Positions 41,801 through 53,680 of a stretch of DNA of 64,000 bases are shown one piece after another. A program made the translations under genes and the position numbers. Each line of letters opens with the position of its first letter. The stretch's first letter is position 1. Source of the stretch: Triatoma infestans (taxonomy: Eukaryota > Arthropoda > Insecta > Hemiptera > Reduviidae); contig JAAEAF010000266.1 in NCBI GenBank assembly GCA_011037195.1, positions 124,001-188,000 on the forward strand, read 5' to 3'. A model generated the notes under the pieces. That model was not told the DNA's origin. It saw only the letters and a list, made by a program, of their open reading frames with translations, and ran no database searches.

Positions 41801-42730
41801 TTCAATAAACAAAAGAATACAAAGCGATTAAGGTAAGAATAGATATATATTTTGTTTTTATTAGTACAAAGTTTAATTTCAAAAGTGATGCAATAACTAA
41901 CCTATTGTGGTAGAAGAAAATAGTGTTGTTTTTTATTAATAAATTATATTCATAAAATCGATATTAATCAATATGGATAATCGATATTTGCAATCGATAT
42001 ATTGCGATTGGCAATGGTACACTATAGGCTGTGTGACGTTATCTGAACAGGAATTGTCTAGAAGGCAGTGGTAATAAATATGTTATATTTAATCAATAAG
42101 ACACTGGCAAAACTATTGCTGTATGACGTCATACGAATAATATATTGAAAAGGCAGTGGTTTTGTTATACAATATAATAAAATCGATATTTCTAATCAAT
42201 AAGGCAGCGGCAGATATGCGCATGCCCCAAACTAGCAATTACGTCATAGGAGTGGGGATAAAGGTTACTATAATAGATTGTATTGGCCATTTTGAAGAAA
42301 AGTGGTCCAGCTCGCCCAAAACATATCTACTAATATCCACATTAAAACTGATTACTTAATACTTATTGAACGGACTCATAAAATAATAATTATTACAATT
42401 TTTCCGGTTTAATCTATACTATAGAATAAATACTATAAGATGTAAAAAGTCAAATCCATTGCGACCTACATAGCCTACTTGGAATAAATAATTACATTAC
42501 ATAGATATAAATAATCAGTTGGTTTAAACATTTCAATATTTCATTTTTCCAGAAACATTTTTATTCAATATTGTTGAAAATTGCGGATTTTTCTTTTGCA
42601 TATCTTTTAATCCGCACAGAAACCTACTCAATTTTTACAAAAAAGAAAAAAGAATAGAACAAAATATTATCAGTGACAGAATCACTGTCATATTTGAATG
42701 GTAAACTGATAGTATAATCTAATAAAATAC
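41801..42730. other. Unassigned AT-rich stretch
   Basis: Contains several ATCGATATT words near 41960-42000 and 42180. No gene is seen. It includes the presumed intron 3' of the exon at 42731-42882. Confidence 0.45.
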
Positions 42731-42882
42731 CGATGCAATGGGCACCAAACTGGGCTGGTCTTGTTTCAAGTCGCCATTCAAGTCCGGCACCTGGGGGGCA
42801 GGTGGGGCAGGCGGCGGTTCCACAACCTTCCTCCACATGTAGTTGACAATGGTGAATTCCAGTAAGGCGCAAAATACGAACG
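42731..42882 (-). CDS. Probable exon of a Cys-loop ligand-gated ion channel
   Basis: On the minus strand a pyrimidine-rich tract and TTTTTACAG precede an exon reading FVFCALLEFTIVNYMWRK, then a proline-rich PPPAPPAPQVPDLNGD and LVPIAS. It ends at a G/GTATTT donor (an alternative CAG/GTGCCG donor lies inside). FVF.ALLEF..VNY is the third membrane segment of insect Cys-loop (chloride-channel-type) receptor subunits, followed by the start of the variable cytoplasmic loop. The frame is open, the first codon is split, and base composition is richer in G+C than the surroundings. No other exon was found, so the gene would be large and interrupted by this repeat-rich DNA. A decayed exon is possible. 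Confidence 0.55.
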
Positions 42883-43044
42883 CTGTAAAAAGCAACAGTA
42901 ACAGATTTTTGCAAAATTGACTTAAGCATATCAACATCACAGCAGACAAAAACATAGTCCTTAGCAAAATATTTTTGAAACATTGAAGTTTAAGCCTATT
43001 CCTTAATATAAGGACAAAACCATTCCTAATTTTCCTTTTCCCAC

Positions 43045-43115
43045 TATTGTAAGAGAAAGTACTGTCAAATTTTCGAAATGAGTTTTCAGCAGAAATATTT
43101 TGTTTTGAGGCCTCT
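43045..43115 (-). repeat. Partial copy of the AGAGAAAGT repeat family
   Basis: AAGAGAAAGTACTGTCAAATTTTCG and GAGTTTTCAGCAGAAATATTT are the reverse complement of the right end of the repeats at 46066-47036 and 56686-57528. Confidence 0.6.
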
Positions 43116-46065
43116 TATGTCTGCTAAAGTTTTTTTTTTTTTTTTTTTTAAGAAATTAGTCAGTATTTATGTACATGAACAGCGCAGTTCAAAAACGTAA
43201 AAATCATAGGAGACTTGATATTCTGGCAGGAAATGATTTGTTAAAATTACTCAACGGTAGCACCACTTTAGTGAGTAGATTTTTTTCAATTGTTTTGCAA
43301 TTTTTCGAAAACGGGGTCCAATGATTTACTTAAAATTACGCCTAGAACACACATGAAGTACTATCATTTTGATTTGAAACCTTTTCTCTGAGGAAATTTA
43401 TTTTAGAGGAATTATGGGGAAGTGGTAACGTCATGCTTCCTGTCAAGGTGCCATTACATTAAAATGTAAGTTCTTTCTTATGTATAATTGTCCCACCTGT
43501 TTAATATTGAAATGATATCAATTTAGCAAAAAACCAAAGTTTGAAAAATAGATCCCTTTGAATTGGAGTATTTCACATCACATTTTTATCCAACTATTAT
43601 TATTTGTTGAAAGTGAGTAGTTAGTTGTTGCAGTCAGCCAGTGCTACAGCTCACATAGAAAAATGCGTTATTGATGCAATCACATGATTCTCCCATACGG
43701 CAATTATTACAATTCTCGGTTGGGGTCGTCATGCTGGAAAACATCACAGGTTTTGTTTTTCCGAGATTCACTAAGTAATCATTGCGCTGTTTGGAGCGTT
43801 CGCTCGTCATTCAGCATGTCTTGGCAAACAGTCATACACTTCCCACTAAACGAAATCAGTTTACGCTCTTTTGTGTGACTTCTTTTTAGTTCCCAGCGAG
43901 TTTCTTTACAACTCATACTATATTGATTAACTGTTCATGAAAGACCTACAAGTTTTGATGAATATATGGATTGGTTCCAGAATTATAACTTTTGTTTGAA
44001 CCTTTTCTTCCCGGAAAAATGGACTTTAGGAGGGGTCCCGGGAAGGGAGACTCCCTTCTCCTCAGAAATGTTACTTTATTCAAGGTTTTGGTTTTCTCAA
44101 CTAAATAATACTAAAGTCTATTCAATATTGATTAAAAATTCCAAGTTTAGGAAAATTGTCAGTAAGCAATAATAGAGAAAGTCATGTCAGGTCTCGTCCT
44201 GTTGTCTTTTTTTCTCAAGAGCTGAAACTTGTATTTCCGGTGAACGCTCAGTCCTCGCTTCACTGTGCCCTCTAACCACCATAGCACGCAACGCAGCAGG
44301 CAGTGTGATGTATTTGTTATCCATCGTTTTAATCAATTCAGCTTATTATTTACAACTAAACTATTATAAGGAAGATATTTAGTGGAATGCAACAATATTA
44401 ATACCATTTAACACTAGTTTGAAAGCTTAAGAGCTTTGATTAATTTCAATAGCCTCCCCAGCTAAATATTTTACATTTTTTAACCTACAGTGAACCTTGT
44501 GAGACATCAGGCTTCAGACTCACTTCTCTCTCTCACACATGAACTTTGATTTGGCATTTCAGTGAAAGCATCCAAAACAAAAATTGGCACAAAAGATATT
44601 CATTTGGGCGACCTCATTATTGCAAGAACTGTTGTTAAATTATACAGTATATAGTGTACAGTATTATACAGTATAGAGGTATGTATATGTAAACTGCAAC
44701 TTTACCGATTCAATTTATTTTGTTCAGTTTTTTCCTACAGTTGAGATGAAACTTGATTACTTAAACATGGTACTGCTTCTTTCCGAAAGATAGGGTTATA
44801 GGGTCTATTCTCAATATGTACTCAATTAGGTGTACATAACAATTAATTAAGGTCATGCAAGCAAGGAGGTGTTTACAGATTAGGGCGTCTAATTATTACT
44901 TCCACTTAGTGCTCTATTACTTTAGTTAAATCTCTGTACCAGTTTCTCTTCATCGAGATTGACAGTTCTAACAAGCTCACTTTATAGTAAGGCATGTAAA
45001 GACCCTGAGAAAGCGGACGAATTGGTACAAGAAGATTCAATAAGATCTTTTATGGATCCGGAACGTTACTGTGGCGTATTCAAGACCAGTTCTGTAACCA
45101 GTTTTAAGGCCTAAGTAAATGAGAGACTTCGAGTATGGCTGGAAAATGTGTCGAAGAAGTTATTGAGGGTACTCGCAGAAATTTAGCAGAGCTTTGAGAC
45201 TTTACGAATGTTGGCGACTGACCAGACACTGTAAACTCAGAAAACACATGAACCTATTTTGATTGTGGCCAGTTGTGACCATTGCATGTTTAGCTTGCTT
45301 GGAGGAAAAGATACCGCTCCAAGTTTTCCAAAAATCAATTCTCCTGTCTCGTTTTTGAAAACGTCTCCAATGGTATTCTTAAATCTTGGTATGCACCAGT
45401 CACATGTACACCTCTCAACACTTACAACAAACTGAAACATTTCTTTCTGGAAAGAATGATTTAAGAAATTCTGGTAATGGGTGGCTGAGAGGCTTCATCA
45501 TATTGTTATGTGATGCAGTATGTTGCTGCAACTCCAAGACTAAAAGAAGTCGGTTGACCGGATGTACAACTTCCCTGAACGGTTTGTTCAGTTTTCTCTA
45601 TAACACCTGCGGGTTTCTTTAAACATAGTCTACTAACTACTATATACTAAATTACCCATCACTTTTTTCTGAAGTTATTTCCTATATTCCTAGCCGAGCG
45701 TCATGCTATCTAGTTCCAGCATCTGAGAGGTATTGAAGACCATCAAAAATTTAGTTAAAGTCCGATTTTGTGAAAAATTTGTAATTTAGAACATTGAGAA
45801 TTGCAGGGAGATGTGATGGCTTATCACTTGCTAAATATCTGTAGTTCCCTTCCACAGACTGGAAGTGGCTGTGGGCTATCATATGCTCGGAGAACAAGTT
45901 CCGCCACGTTATCTCACCTCAGAATTTCCAATTTAAGAAGTCGACGGCTCTCGCCATGTCTCTCTCTCTCTCTCTCACACACATTAAATTCTTTATATCT
46001 CTATCTCTATAATTACGGGCTTAGTGAGCCTCTATAAAAAAAATCTGGTGTGAAACACTCACACA
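43116..46065. other. Unassigned stretch
   Basis: No convincing gene. The minus frame 45440-45237 (67 aa, with CTCDWC near its start) and the plus frames around 43684, 43966 and 45386 have no motif I recognise. A (TC)n run lies near 45959-45975. Confidence 0.45.
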
Positions 46066-46854
46066 ACTTTCTCTTACTCCAGTTCTCAAAATTATAATTG
46101 ACAAATGTTATAGTTGTGTACCAAATTTAATGAAATTCGTTCGAAAAGTGAAAACACTGTCCAGTAAAACTGTCCGGTTTACTAATTTCCTTGAAACTCG
46201 GAATTTGGGTCATATATTAATTTCTAGTTATTTCAATTTGGATGACAGAATTGTATAATCAACTGTGATAGCATTTTAAAGAAAAACATAACCCCCCTCC
46301 CCAAAAGTCCCCTTAAATGAATTTATCAGGGGAAAAGTTTCAAATAAAAGTTGTAGCTCTTTATATGTATAGTTAAAACGCTGGTTTAAAGAAAATCGTT
46401 GGAGCCATTTTCGAGAAAATACCAGAAAACTGAAAATTATATTTCAGTAAAAACGCACTTCCGGTTATCTATTTTTTTCAAACTCGAATTTCAACAACAT
46501 ATTTAATTCTAATTAACATTATTTAGATGACAGAATTGTCTACTATACTGAAACGCAGTTAAGATGAAAACCTACCCCCACCCCCTCCCCCAGTGCCCTT
46601 AATGAATTTTCCTGGAGAAATGTTTCAATAAAAGTTGTAGCTCTTTGTATGTGTAGTTGCGATATACCACGTTTAAAGAAAATCTTCGGAGCATTTTTGA
46701 GAAAATTGCAAAAACGTAAAAAAAACAACTAGTAAAGTGGTACTTCCGGTTGAGGAATATTGACACATAACGCACCGTCAGATCCCATGGTGATACCTAA
46801 ACGTAATATCAAGTTGAACTTTCTACGATTTTTCGTTTTTGAGCTATGCTGTTC

Positions 46855-46914
<60 letters not shown>

Positions 46915-47036
46915 CATTTGCTAAAAACCACTTTTTTGGACTCAGGGGACCTCAAAACGGATATTTCCGGTGAAAACTCGATATCGAAAATTTGACACGA
47001 TTACAATACTTCCTCTTACTAGGAGTAAGAGAAAGT
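46066..47036. repeat. MITE-like repeat with 15-bp terminal inverted repeats, copy 1
   Basis: Ends are ACTTTCTCTTACTCC and GGAGTAAGAGAAAGT. The interior holds two or more long imperfect direct repeats (about 300 bp apart) containing GTTGTAGCTCTTT.TATGT.TAGTT, TTTAAAGAAAATC.T.GGAGC and ACTTCCGGTT. The copy at 56686-57528 shares the ends and these blocks. It includes a (CA)n tract. No transposase frame is present. Confidence 0.65.
46863..46911 (+). repeat. (AC)n microsatellite
   Basis: About 24 AC units inside the MITE-like repeat. The homologous position in copy 2 (about 57395-57405) lacks the expansion, so it arose after the copies separated. Confidence 0.9.
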
Positions 47037-48060
47037 AATATATTAGGTGTAAATTATAAATTTATATTCAATTATTGTGCAGAAACCTTTAACTGTATTT
47101 CGACAGAAAAATGTTTTCATTTGATGAACATCTTAAAGATGTGTTCAAGAAAAATCCTGTGAACCACAATTAAATTTTAACATAAATTAATGATTTTTCC
47201 AAAATAATTTCTTATAATAAATGACGGTTATTGAAGATATCGAATATTCCATCAGTTTTACTTGAATAATGTTATTTAAAACAGTATTTTTAACGCCCCA
47301 ACTTGGTGTGCATGGACAGCCAGAGAAATCCTTGAACTGAACAACTTCCAACCAAATAAATCAGCGCCCCCCTTTTTTAATTGCATCAAATTTTGTAGCT
47401 ACAAGTTTGTGCTCCAACTAGGTTGGTAGGCATGCACACTATACAATGACTGCACAAACTTTCCTTACTAACCTCACCCGCCAAACAGTACTGTACAATG
47501 TATTAATAACAATAATACAGAACTTTCTAACTTTCCTTTCAAAATAAAAAAATGTTTATAAGTAAATCTTCTACTTTTATTAGTTTTGTGGCCTCATAAA
47601 ATTGGTTAAATCTAATATACTTATTACGCAAGAAAGGCTATATTTCGTTATCCGAGTTGTAGTTGTAATAAAGTTTGGTCGAATTAGAGTGATTACTCTT
47701 CAACACACAGAGGTTCAGTAAACTTAAGATTTATCAAATGAAGAACTTATACAGAAGATCAAAATTCATAGTTGATTTTTGCAATGAAATTTTTGTTTCC
47801 AGTCAGTAGCGCCACTTTTGTTTATCTGCTTTTCACTCCACAAAAAAACTTTACAAATAATTTGATTATTTTGTTTTTGTTTGGTGAAAATATAAACATG
47901 ATCTGTTTCAGTATTTGTATTGACGGGAAATCAATATAAATGATGCATAGAAATATTGTGCCTGACAGAATTAGAAATGTGAACTTGACTGACATGAATG
48001 TGAAATGAGAAATCAGGAACATTAACTGGAACACCGATTTCAATTTCAAACCCTTGTTAA
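47037..48060. other. Unassigned AT-rich stretch
   Basis: No gene or repeat structure recognised. Confidence 0.5.
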
Positions 48061-48062
48061 TT

Positions 48063-48137
48063 TCTCTTATTTACGGAAATATTTATAGGAGGTTAATATT
48101 ATGATCCATATTTACAAGCGATTAATATTATGATCGA
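48063..48137 (+). repeat. 29-bp minisatellite, left of provirus B
   Basis: About 2.5 units of GGAGGTTAATATTATGATC-type repeat. The array resumes in register at 55329 after the provirus, showing that B inserted into it at TCGA. Confidence 0.85.
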
Positions 48138-48377
48138 AGTTATGTTTCAAGAACCCGGACTAGCCTTTTTAAAAAGATTTATTTGACATGAAGTTACAAT
48201 AATAGTTTAACACAATACACAAGTTACTATAATGCACAGAATATATATAAGAACTTAGTTGCGAACAGTACAGTGGCGAGCTGAGGACTGACTGCCTGCT
48301 GGCCGATGGGGGTATTTATATCCTGTAGGCTGCTGCTGACGTATCACTAGTAATTTTCCTATAGATGTGTCATAACT
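48138..48377 (-). repeat. 3' LTR of provirus B
   Basis: 240 bp. About six substitutions separate it from the 5' LTR at 55089-55328. It is followed on the plus strand by CCTCCCTCCTTAAG, the polypurine tract complement. Confidence 0.9.
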
Positions 48378-48386
48378 CCTCCCTCC

Positions 48387-49996
48387 TTAAGTTTGGAGCT
48401 CCGGCGACAATTGGCACGGAAGTCCAGGGTAGATCTGTCGAGATGTAGGTTGTAGCTGGTCTCCTTCTGCTGAGCCTGAATTTGCCTTCTTTCTGAGGAC
48501 ATAGAAAACATACAGGAGGAGCGACAGTAGTAGAAGTATTGGAAGGATAACAAGATAATAGAGATGCGTCGTGTCACTGGGTACGTCCTCTAGCAGTTCC
48601 AGTGGGTCCATTTTTAAATTGATCCTGTGGAGGTCCTCGAAGGATATGTTCCTGTTGATGTGTGAGAACACTTGCGCGGTGATTGCGATGCTCCTTGAAT
48701 CCCTGTATATAGGTGTGGCTTTGATGTTTAGTAAAGTTTCATCTCTGTTTACTTTTATAAGGCTAGTGTTGGTTAGAAATATGGTGCTGTTATGGTTGTT
48801 CTTGTTTATTACAATTCTGTTGGTCCTGAAAGTTAGGAAGTGGTCTATAAGGGAGATGTATTTGATGAATGGCGCGCTTGACGTGTATACTGTCTTGCAT
48901 GCTGAGAGGTTGATGTTGGTTATGATTTGGCGAATACAGTCGTCCTGGATGATGGTCTTGTTGTGGCAATACATAGCACCGTTGATGTCTTCACAGGTGG
49001 CTGTAAATAACTCATCTTGGGTTTTTAGGATCAAAGGTGGATGGACATGAATGGTCAGAAGGTGGTTGTCTTTTTCTATAGGGTAGGATAAGAGGAAGTA
49101 TGTTTCAAAGGAAGAGGTTTTTAGGGGAACGCTAATGAAGTAATAGATGTTCCAGGTTTTTATGGAGCAGCGTACTCTGCTTAACTGCCACTGTGCCTCG
49201 CTGTCTGATGTTAAGAAAGTCAGGTTGTGGGATCTTTGCAGCGACTCAAGATCTTTGAGAGAGAAGATACTAGAATGTATGGTGTTTACTCTACAGAATT
49301 CTAGAGAGTTCTCCATGTCGTCAATCTTGTTGGCGATAAGGATCAGGTTAAAAAGGATAGAACTAAATTGTTGATTTAACTCAATTTGGCTAACTATAGG
49401 ATTGGAGAAGAAGGTTGTCATCTTGTCATTATTAGTTCGTATAATTTGTATATCGTGATTAAAGGCTTCAATTACGCGCTTATTTATTGCCATTTGGTTT
49501 TTTAGGTTATTCTGGAGGTGGAAGCTGTTACGCTCGATTGTGTTTATAATTTTGTCGTACCGTACTTTGTCGTCACTGTCCATGTTTCCGGTTAGCCAGG
49601 ATATGGCCTTACCTAGGCCGTTAATGAGTCCACGTTTAGGTCGAGATTTGTTAATTGTTAAATGGTTTAATTTGTTAATTGTTTAATGGTTTAATTTGTT
49701 ATGAAGATAATAATAATATTTAAAGAATGACTTTATTTTGCGGTCCGGCTGTGATGATAAGTCGTGTTGATGATGTTATAAGTCTTATCTAATTCAATAT
49801 CTAATAATTGTATGTCGGTGCTGTGTATAAAAGTATAGTATTTATCTATGACGTAAACTGGGTCAAGTGCAACTGGTAGCGTTCCAGGTCCGTGTGTCAA
49901 GTCAGTTACCTCTAGGCTGGAGATTAAATTCCTCGTTGTCAACGATTGCAGTATGAGTATGACCGCTATCTTTTCTGATGTCGGCATGTGAGTCAT
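48387..49996 (-). pseudogene. env of provirus B (F-type fusion glycoprotein), one break
   Basis: The anchored subunit is open: 49583-48387, 398 aa. Just upstream in frame is a furin-type S-R-P-K-R (first Arg CGA at 49641-49643) and fusion-peptide-like GLINGLGKAISWLTGN. The anchor is LVILPILLLLSLLLYVFYVL near residue 350. The upstream subunit lies in frame 49996-49733 with a hydrophobic signal-like start (KIAVILILQSL) and is shifted relative to the anchored part. A short tandem duplication of GGTTTAATTTGTTA near 49660-49700 sits in between. The cysteines seen in A's protein are conserved. Confidence 0.82.
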
Positions 49997-50099
49997 TGCT
50001 CTTATCTGTAACAGGAAGAGTTGTGTTCGTGTATTTTCTGGGTCGCTTTAGTAAGTTAGGGTGTATTTTAAAGGATTTTCTTTGTACTATGGCTAATTT

Positions 50100-51300
50100 A
50101 GTTTCCCTAGAATAATTTCCCCTTTTGAATTTGGGTTTAGCTTTTCCGTATTGCTTATCCCGAATAAATATTTCTCCCTCCGGTATTTCGATTTTCTCTC
50201 TAGTTTTGTTTAGTTTGTTAGTACGGGTCTCCTTTTCTTTGTCTATTTTTTATTTTATTACGCGGGATATTAATTCCCTGCCGTCATGGTATTCTTTGAC
50301 TCGTTGTTCGAGAATTAGGTCTTCTGCGTATGTATTGGTCGGCGTCATAGTCAGGTTCGAGCTTATAGAGTTGTTATATGCTATTAACGCTAATCTTAGT
50401 GTTTTGTATATAGGGCAGTTCCTTTGTCTGTTTACTATGTTCATGATTTTTATGAGGGTTGAGTGTGCTCGGTTTATCAGTCCGTTAGAGTCTGAGTGGT
50501 TTGGAGTAGTGAAGTGGGTTTCTATGTTGTTATATTTTAGGAAGTTCTCTACTAGTCCGTTTTTAAATTCTGTACCATTGTCGAATTGAATCGTTTTAGG
50601 GCATGGAATGTGCTGAGGTAGTTTTCTAGTGCGTTGACAATTTCATTTGCGGATGCTGTTTTGATTAGGTAGCCATATAGTTTTCTTGAAAAACAATCTG
50701 TCATAGTGAAAATTTGTTTCCCGTCGTAATGCAATATGTCACCTTGGAGTTTCTCAAATGGTTTGGAAGGTGTGGGGGTAATTTCGTAGACTTGTTTAAT
50801 TGGTTTACGTTCGTACTTAACTTCTTTACAGAGGGAACAGTTGTTAATTACTTTGGTTATCTGTTCTAGCATTTTTGGCCAGTAGTAACGTTTAGTTATG
50901 GTTCTATATACTTCATGTATACCACGGTGTGCGGTTTTGCCAACGTGATAGTTTCGAATAATTTCTTCCTGCTCAGAGGGTGTGTTACGTCTAGTCTTTT
51001 GGTATAGTAGCGTTTAATTTTTACTGTTGGAAATTTGTCTTTTATTATGTCAGAAAGGTGGGCAAAGATTTGGTCATATATTTGTTCGTCAATGGAATTG
51101 TCAATAAGAGGTGAGCACAGGACGCCGTACGCATGGTTGGGTTGCAAGTATTCTAGGCAATGTTCTTCTATGTCATTGGAGTAGGGGTACCTGGTGTGCC
51201 AGTTATAGCGAGTTTTGTTAAAGGGTCTGTCGACTGGAATTCTCGTCTCTGGGTTACCTCGAGTTAGGATAATTTGGAATTTTTCCACGTTGATGCAGCG
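50100..51300 (-). pseudogene. Integrase of provirus B
   Basis: The N-terminal segment 51288-50896 leads into the HHCC zinc region (AHRGIHEVYRTI ... INNCSLCKE). The core then has MTDCFSRK (first Asp) and, after a frameshift near 50600, F-D-N-G-T with the second Asp intact (50580-50582). The third catalytic position, 35 residues on, is Asn (GLINRAHSTL; 50472-50474) as in A. An in-frame deletion removes part of the block after MTP. The tail to about 50100 is basic with KLNKTRE. Confidence 0.78.
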
Positions 51301-51506
51301 AGTTCTGTCGTCAATTATTTTAATTTAACTGTTAGAGGATTCTTGCGAATGTTGGGTTTGTAGGCTTTCATTGTCGGCTTTGGCGGTAACGGGTTCGTTG
51401 TCGTCTTCAGCGGTAATGTGTTCGTTATCGTCTATGTTTAGGGCTCTGGTTAAGTCTTCGAGGATGTCGTCGTTATTCTCGGGTGAAGGGGCTAAGAGGA
51501 ATTCGT

Positions 51507-52430
51507 CTATGACTTGTCTGGGTTTGGACTTAAGGAAGAGGTCTCTACTGCATGTACGCTCTGTTCTTCCGGTGGATTTCTTGATAGGGCGTCTGCTACA
51601 AAGTTGGTTTTCCCCTGTACGTACTTTACGTCGAAGTCAAAATCGGCTAACTGTAATTTCCATCTGATTAATTTGGCGTTGGGCTCTTTTAAATTGTGTA
51701 GCCACTGTAACGGTTTATGATCTGTCTGTATTATAAATTTGCGTCCGTAAATGTATGATCTAAAGTGTTTCCAGGCCCAGACTATGGCCAGTAGTTTTTT
51801 TTCTACTGTAGAATAGTTTTCTTCTTGTTTGTTCAGTGTACGAGAGGCAAAGGAGATAGGGAGGTCCTTTCCGTTGATGTTCTGGGATAGGACTGCTCCT
51901 ACAGCATAGTTGGAGGCGTCGGTTGTAAGGATAAAAGGTTTTTCGAAGTCCGGTAGTTGTAGGCTAGGGCTGTTCTGTAGAAGGGATTTGAGGGTTTCAA
52001 AAGCTTTTTTGTAGTCGTCGTCAATAACTAGGGTTCTGTTTTTCCTGAGTGCGAGAGTCAGTGGTCTAGCTATTTTAGCGTAATTTTTAATCATCTTACG
52101 ATAGTAACCCGTAAGTCCCAGGAACTGTTTGATTTGTTTTTCGGTTTTAGGGAGAGGGAATTTTGCAATGGCTTCTAGTTTTGCCGGGTTTGGTTGTATT
52201 CCTTTGTCCGATATAATGTGTCCTAGGAAGAGTAGTTCTCTATTGCAGAATTCAGTTTTGTCCAGCTGTATCTTTAGGTTATGTTGTTTTAGTTTCTCAA
52301 AAACAGTCTTAAGGTGTTTTACGTGTTCGTCTAGATTGTCTGAGAAAATTATAATGTCGTCCATGTACACCAGTACGTTGGGAATCCTAGAAAAAATAGA
52401 ATTCATGGCCCTTTGGAAAGTGGGGGGGGC
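51507..52430 (-). CDS. RT C-terminal half and RNase H of provirus B (open segment of a broken pol)
   Basis: A 299-aa open frame (52406-51507) lies downstream of the 8-G frameshift (52422-52429). [12 protein letters not shown] carries the RT catalytic pair, followed by the connection ([12 protein letters not shown]) and a full RNase [18 protein letters not shown] (Asp), [17 protein letters not shown] (Glu), [13 protein letters not shown] (Asp), ending [20 protein letters not shown]. All RNase H acidic residues are visible. It could not be translated as part of Gag-Pol because of the upstream shifts. Confidence 0.85.
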   Translation of the reverse strand, partial: APPTFQRAMNSIFSRIPNVLVYMDDIIIFSDNLDEHVKHLKTVFEKLKQHNLKIQLDKTEFCNRELLFLGHIISDKGIQPNPAKLEAIAKFPLPKTEKQIKQFLGLTGYYRKMIKNYAKIARPLTLALRKNRTLVIDDDYKKAFETLKSLLQNSPSLQLPDFEKPFILTTDASNYAVGAVLSQNINGKDLPISFASRTLNKQEENYSTVEKKLLAIVWAWKHFRSYIYGRKFIIQTDHKPLQWLHNLKEPNAKLIRWKLQLADFDFDVKYVQGKTNFVADALSRNPPEEQSVHAVETSSLSPNPDKS

Positions 52431-53680
52431 GCGTTCTTAAGCCCGAAGGGCATGCGCAAGAACTCGTAATGTCCGTCTTCCGTAGAGAATGCCGTCTTGG
52501 GGATTGACTCGGGGTCCATTTCAATCTGATGGAATCCTGAAGCTAAGTCGATGGCTGAGAAGTAAGTCGCACGTCCTATCTTGCCGAATAGGTCTTCAAT
52601 ATTAGGAAGGGGGAATTTGTCTTCTACTGTCTTGTTGTTGAGTTTACGGTAGTCTATAACCATTCTTATTTTCTTCCTACCGGATGCGTCTGGTTTCTTC
52701 TGTACTACCCAAATTGGGCTATTGTAGGGGGAGTTGGAGTGCTGTATTATCTTGTTTTCTAACAGTTTATCAATTTCAACTCGTACATCTTTTCGGTAAA
52801 TCTCTGGGTACCTATAGTTTCGGGGGTAGACCGGGTTTACGTCGGTGGTTCTTATTTTATGTTTTAAAAGATTGGTGGAACTTAGGCGATCATTTTCCCT
52901 TTTTATTATTTGGGGATATTCTTGGAGCACTTCAGTTATTTTTTTCTTTTCTTCTTCATTCATGTGATCAGTTCTGATTAGAGTAGGGATTTCCCTTTTT
53001 ATTTCCTTTAAGACCGGCTCCTCGGACATTTCGGGACAATTGGTCATTACTATGTCGGGGATGTCTGTACAAATTTCCTGCGGTTCGTCAACCTCCATTG
53101 GTTCGGGGCAAATGGCCATTACTTCTTTGGATTCGACTTCGCATAGAATTTTATTATTATTAATGCTGTAAAGGCCTTCCTTTACCGTGACCTTATCGTT
53201 TATTTTTATATTTTCTTTAATTAGCCCGTGTTTTAATTCCCTATTTTTAATTGGTAATTCTATAAGGTTAACTCTTTGTCTAAATTTACTACGTTAGAAT
53301 TTTCGGGGATCTCCAGAGTGAATTTTAAGGGGATTGTGCCCTGGGGGTAAGAAAGGATATTCTTATTTAAGTCTATGCTCATTCCTAGAGATTGCATAGT
53401 TTTGTGTCCTAAGAGAATGTCGTACTTGTCTGAGAAGGGGAATACATGGAATTCGGTTTCTAAGTTTACGTGAAATGTGTCTTGTATGTTGAGAGTGCAG
53501 GATCGTTCTCCATTCTTCTTTCCAGCGGGTGTAGTTATTATGAATGGGTCGTTAGTTAATGTTATGTCAGTCGGGATAGCGTTGGATTTCTGTAATTTTC
53601 CGCGGATCCAGTGTCGATGAGCCATTTCAGTCCGTATTTGTCCTCAAAGTGCTGGAGAGACTTGTCCACAAGGGTTAAGT
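52403..53680 (-). pseudogene. Protease and RT N-terminal half of provirus B
   Basis: DTG lies at 53607-53615. A shift shortly after leads into frame 53625-53260, and a one-base loss near 53270 (absent in A) breaks it before frame 53119-52403. That frame holds [23 protein letters not shown] and [13 protein letters not shown], and ends at the 8-G run. The protease-end shift and the 8-G shift are common to A. Confidence 0.82.

Noticed and set aside
45237..45440. 67-aa minus frame with CTCDWC, considered as a zinc-finger exon
   Set aside because: No spaced His/Cys pattern or splice signals; left as unassigned.
46543..46917. Frames across the (CA)n tract and neighbouring repeat
   Set aside because: Valine-cysteine repeats from a microsatellite and antisense of a MITE-like repeat.
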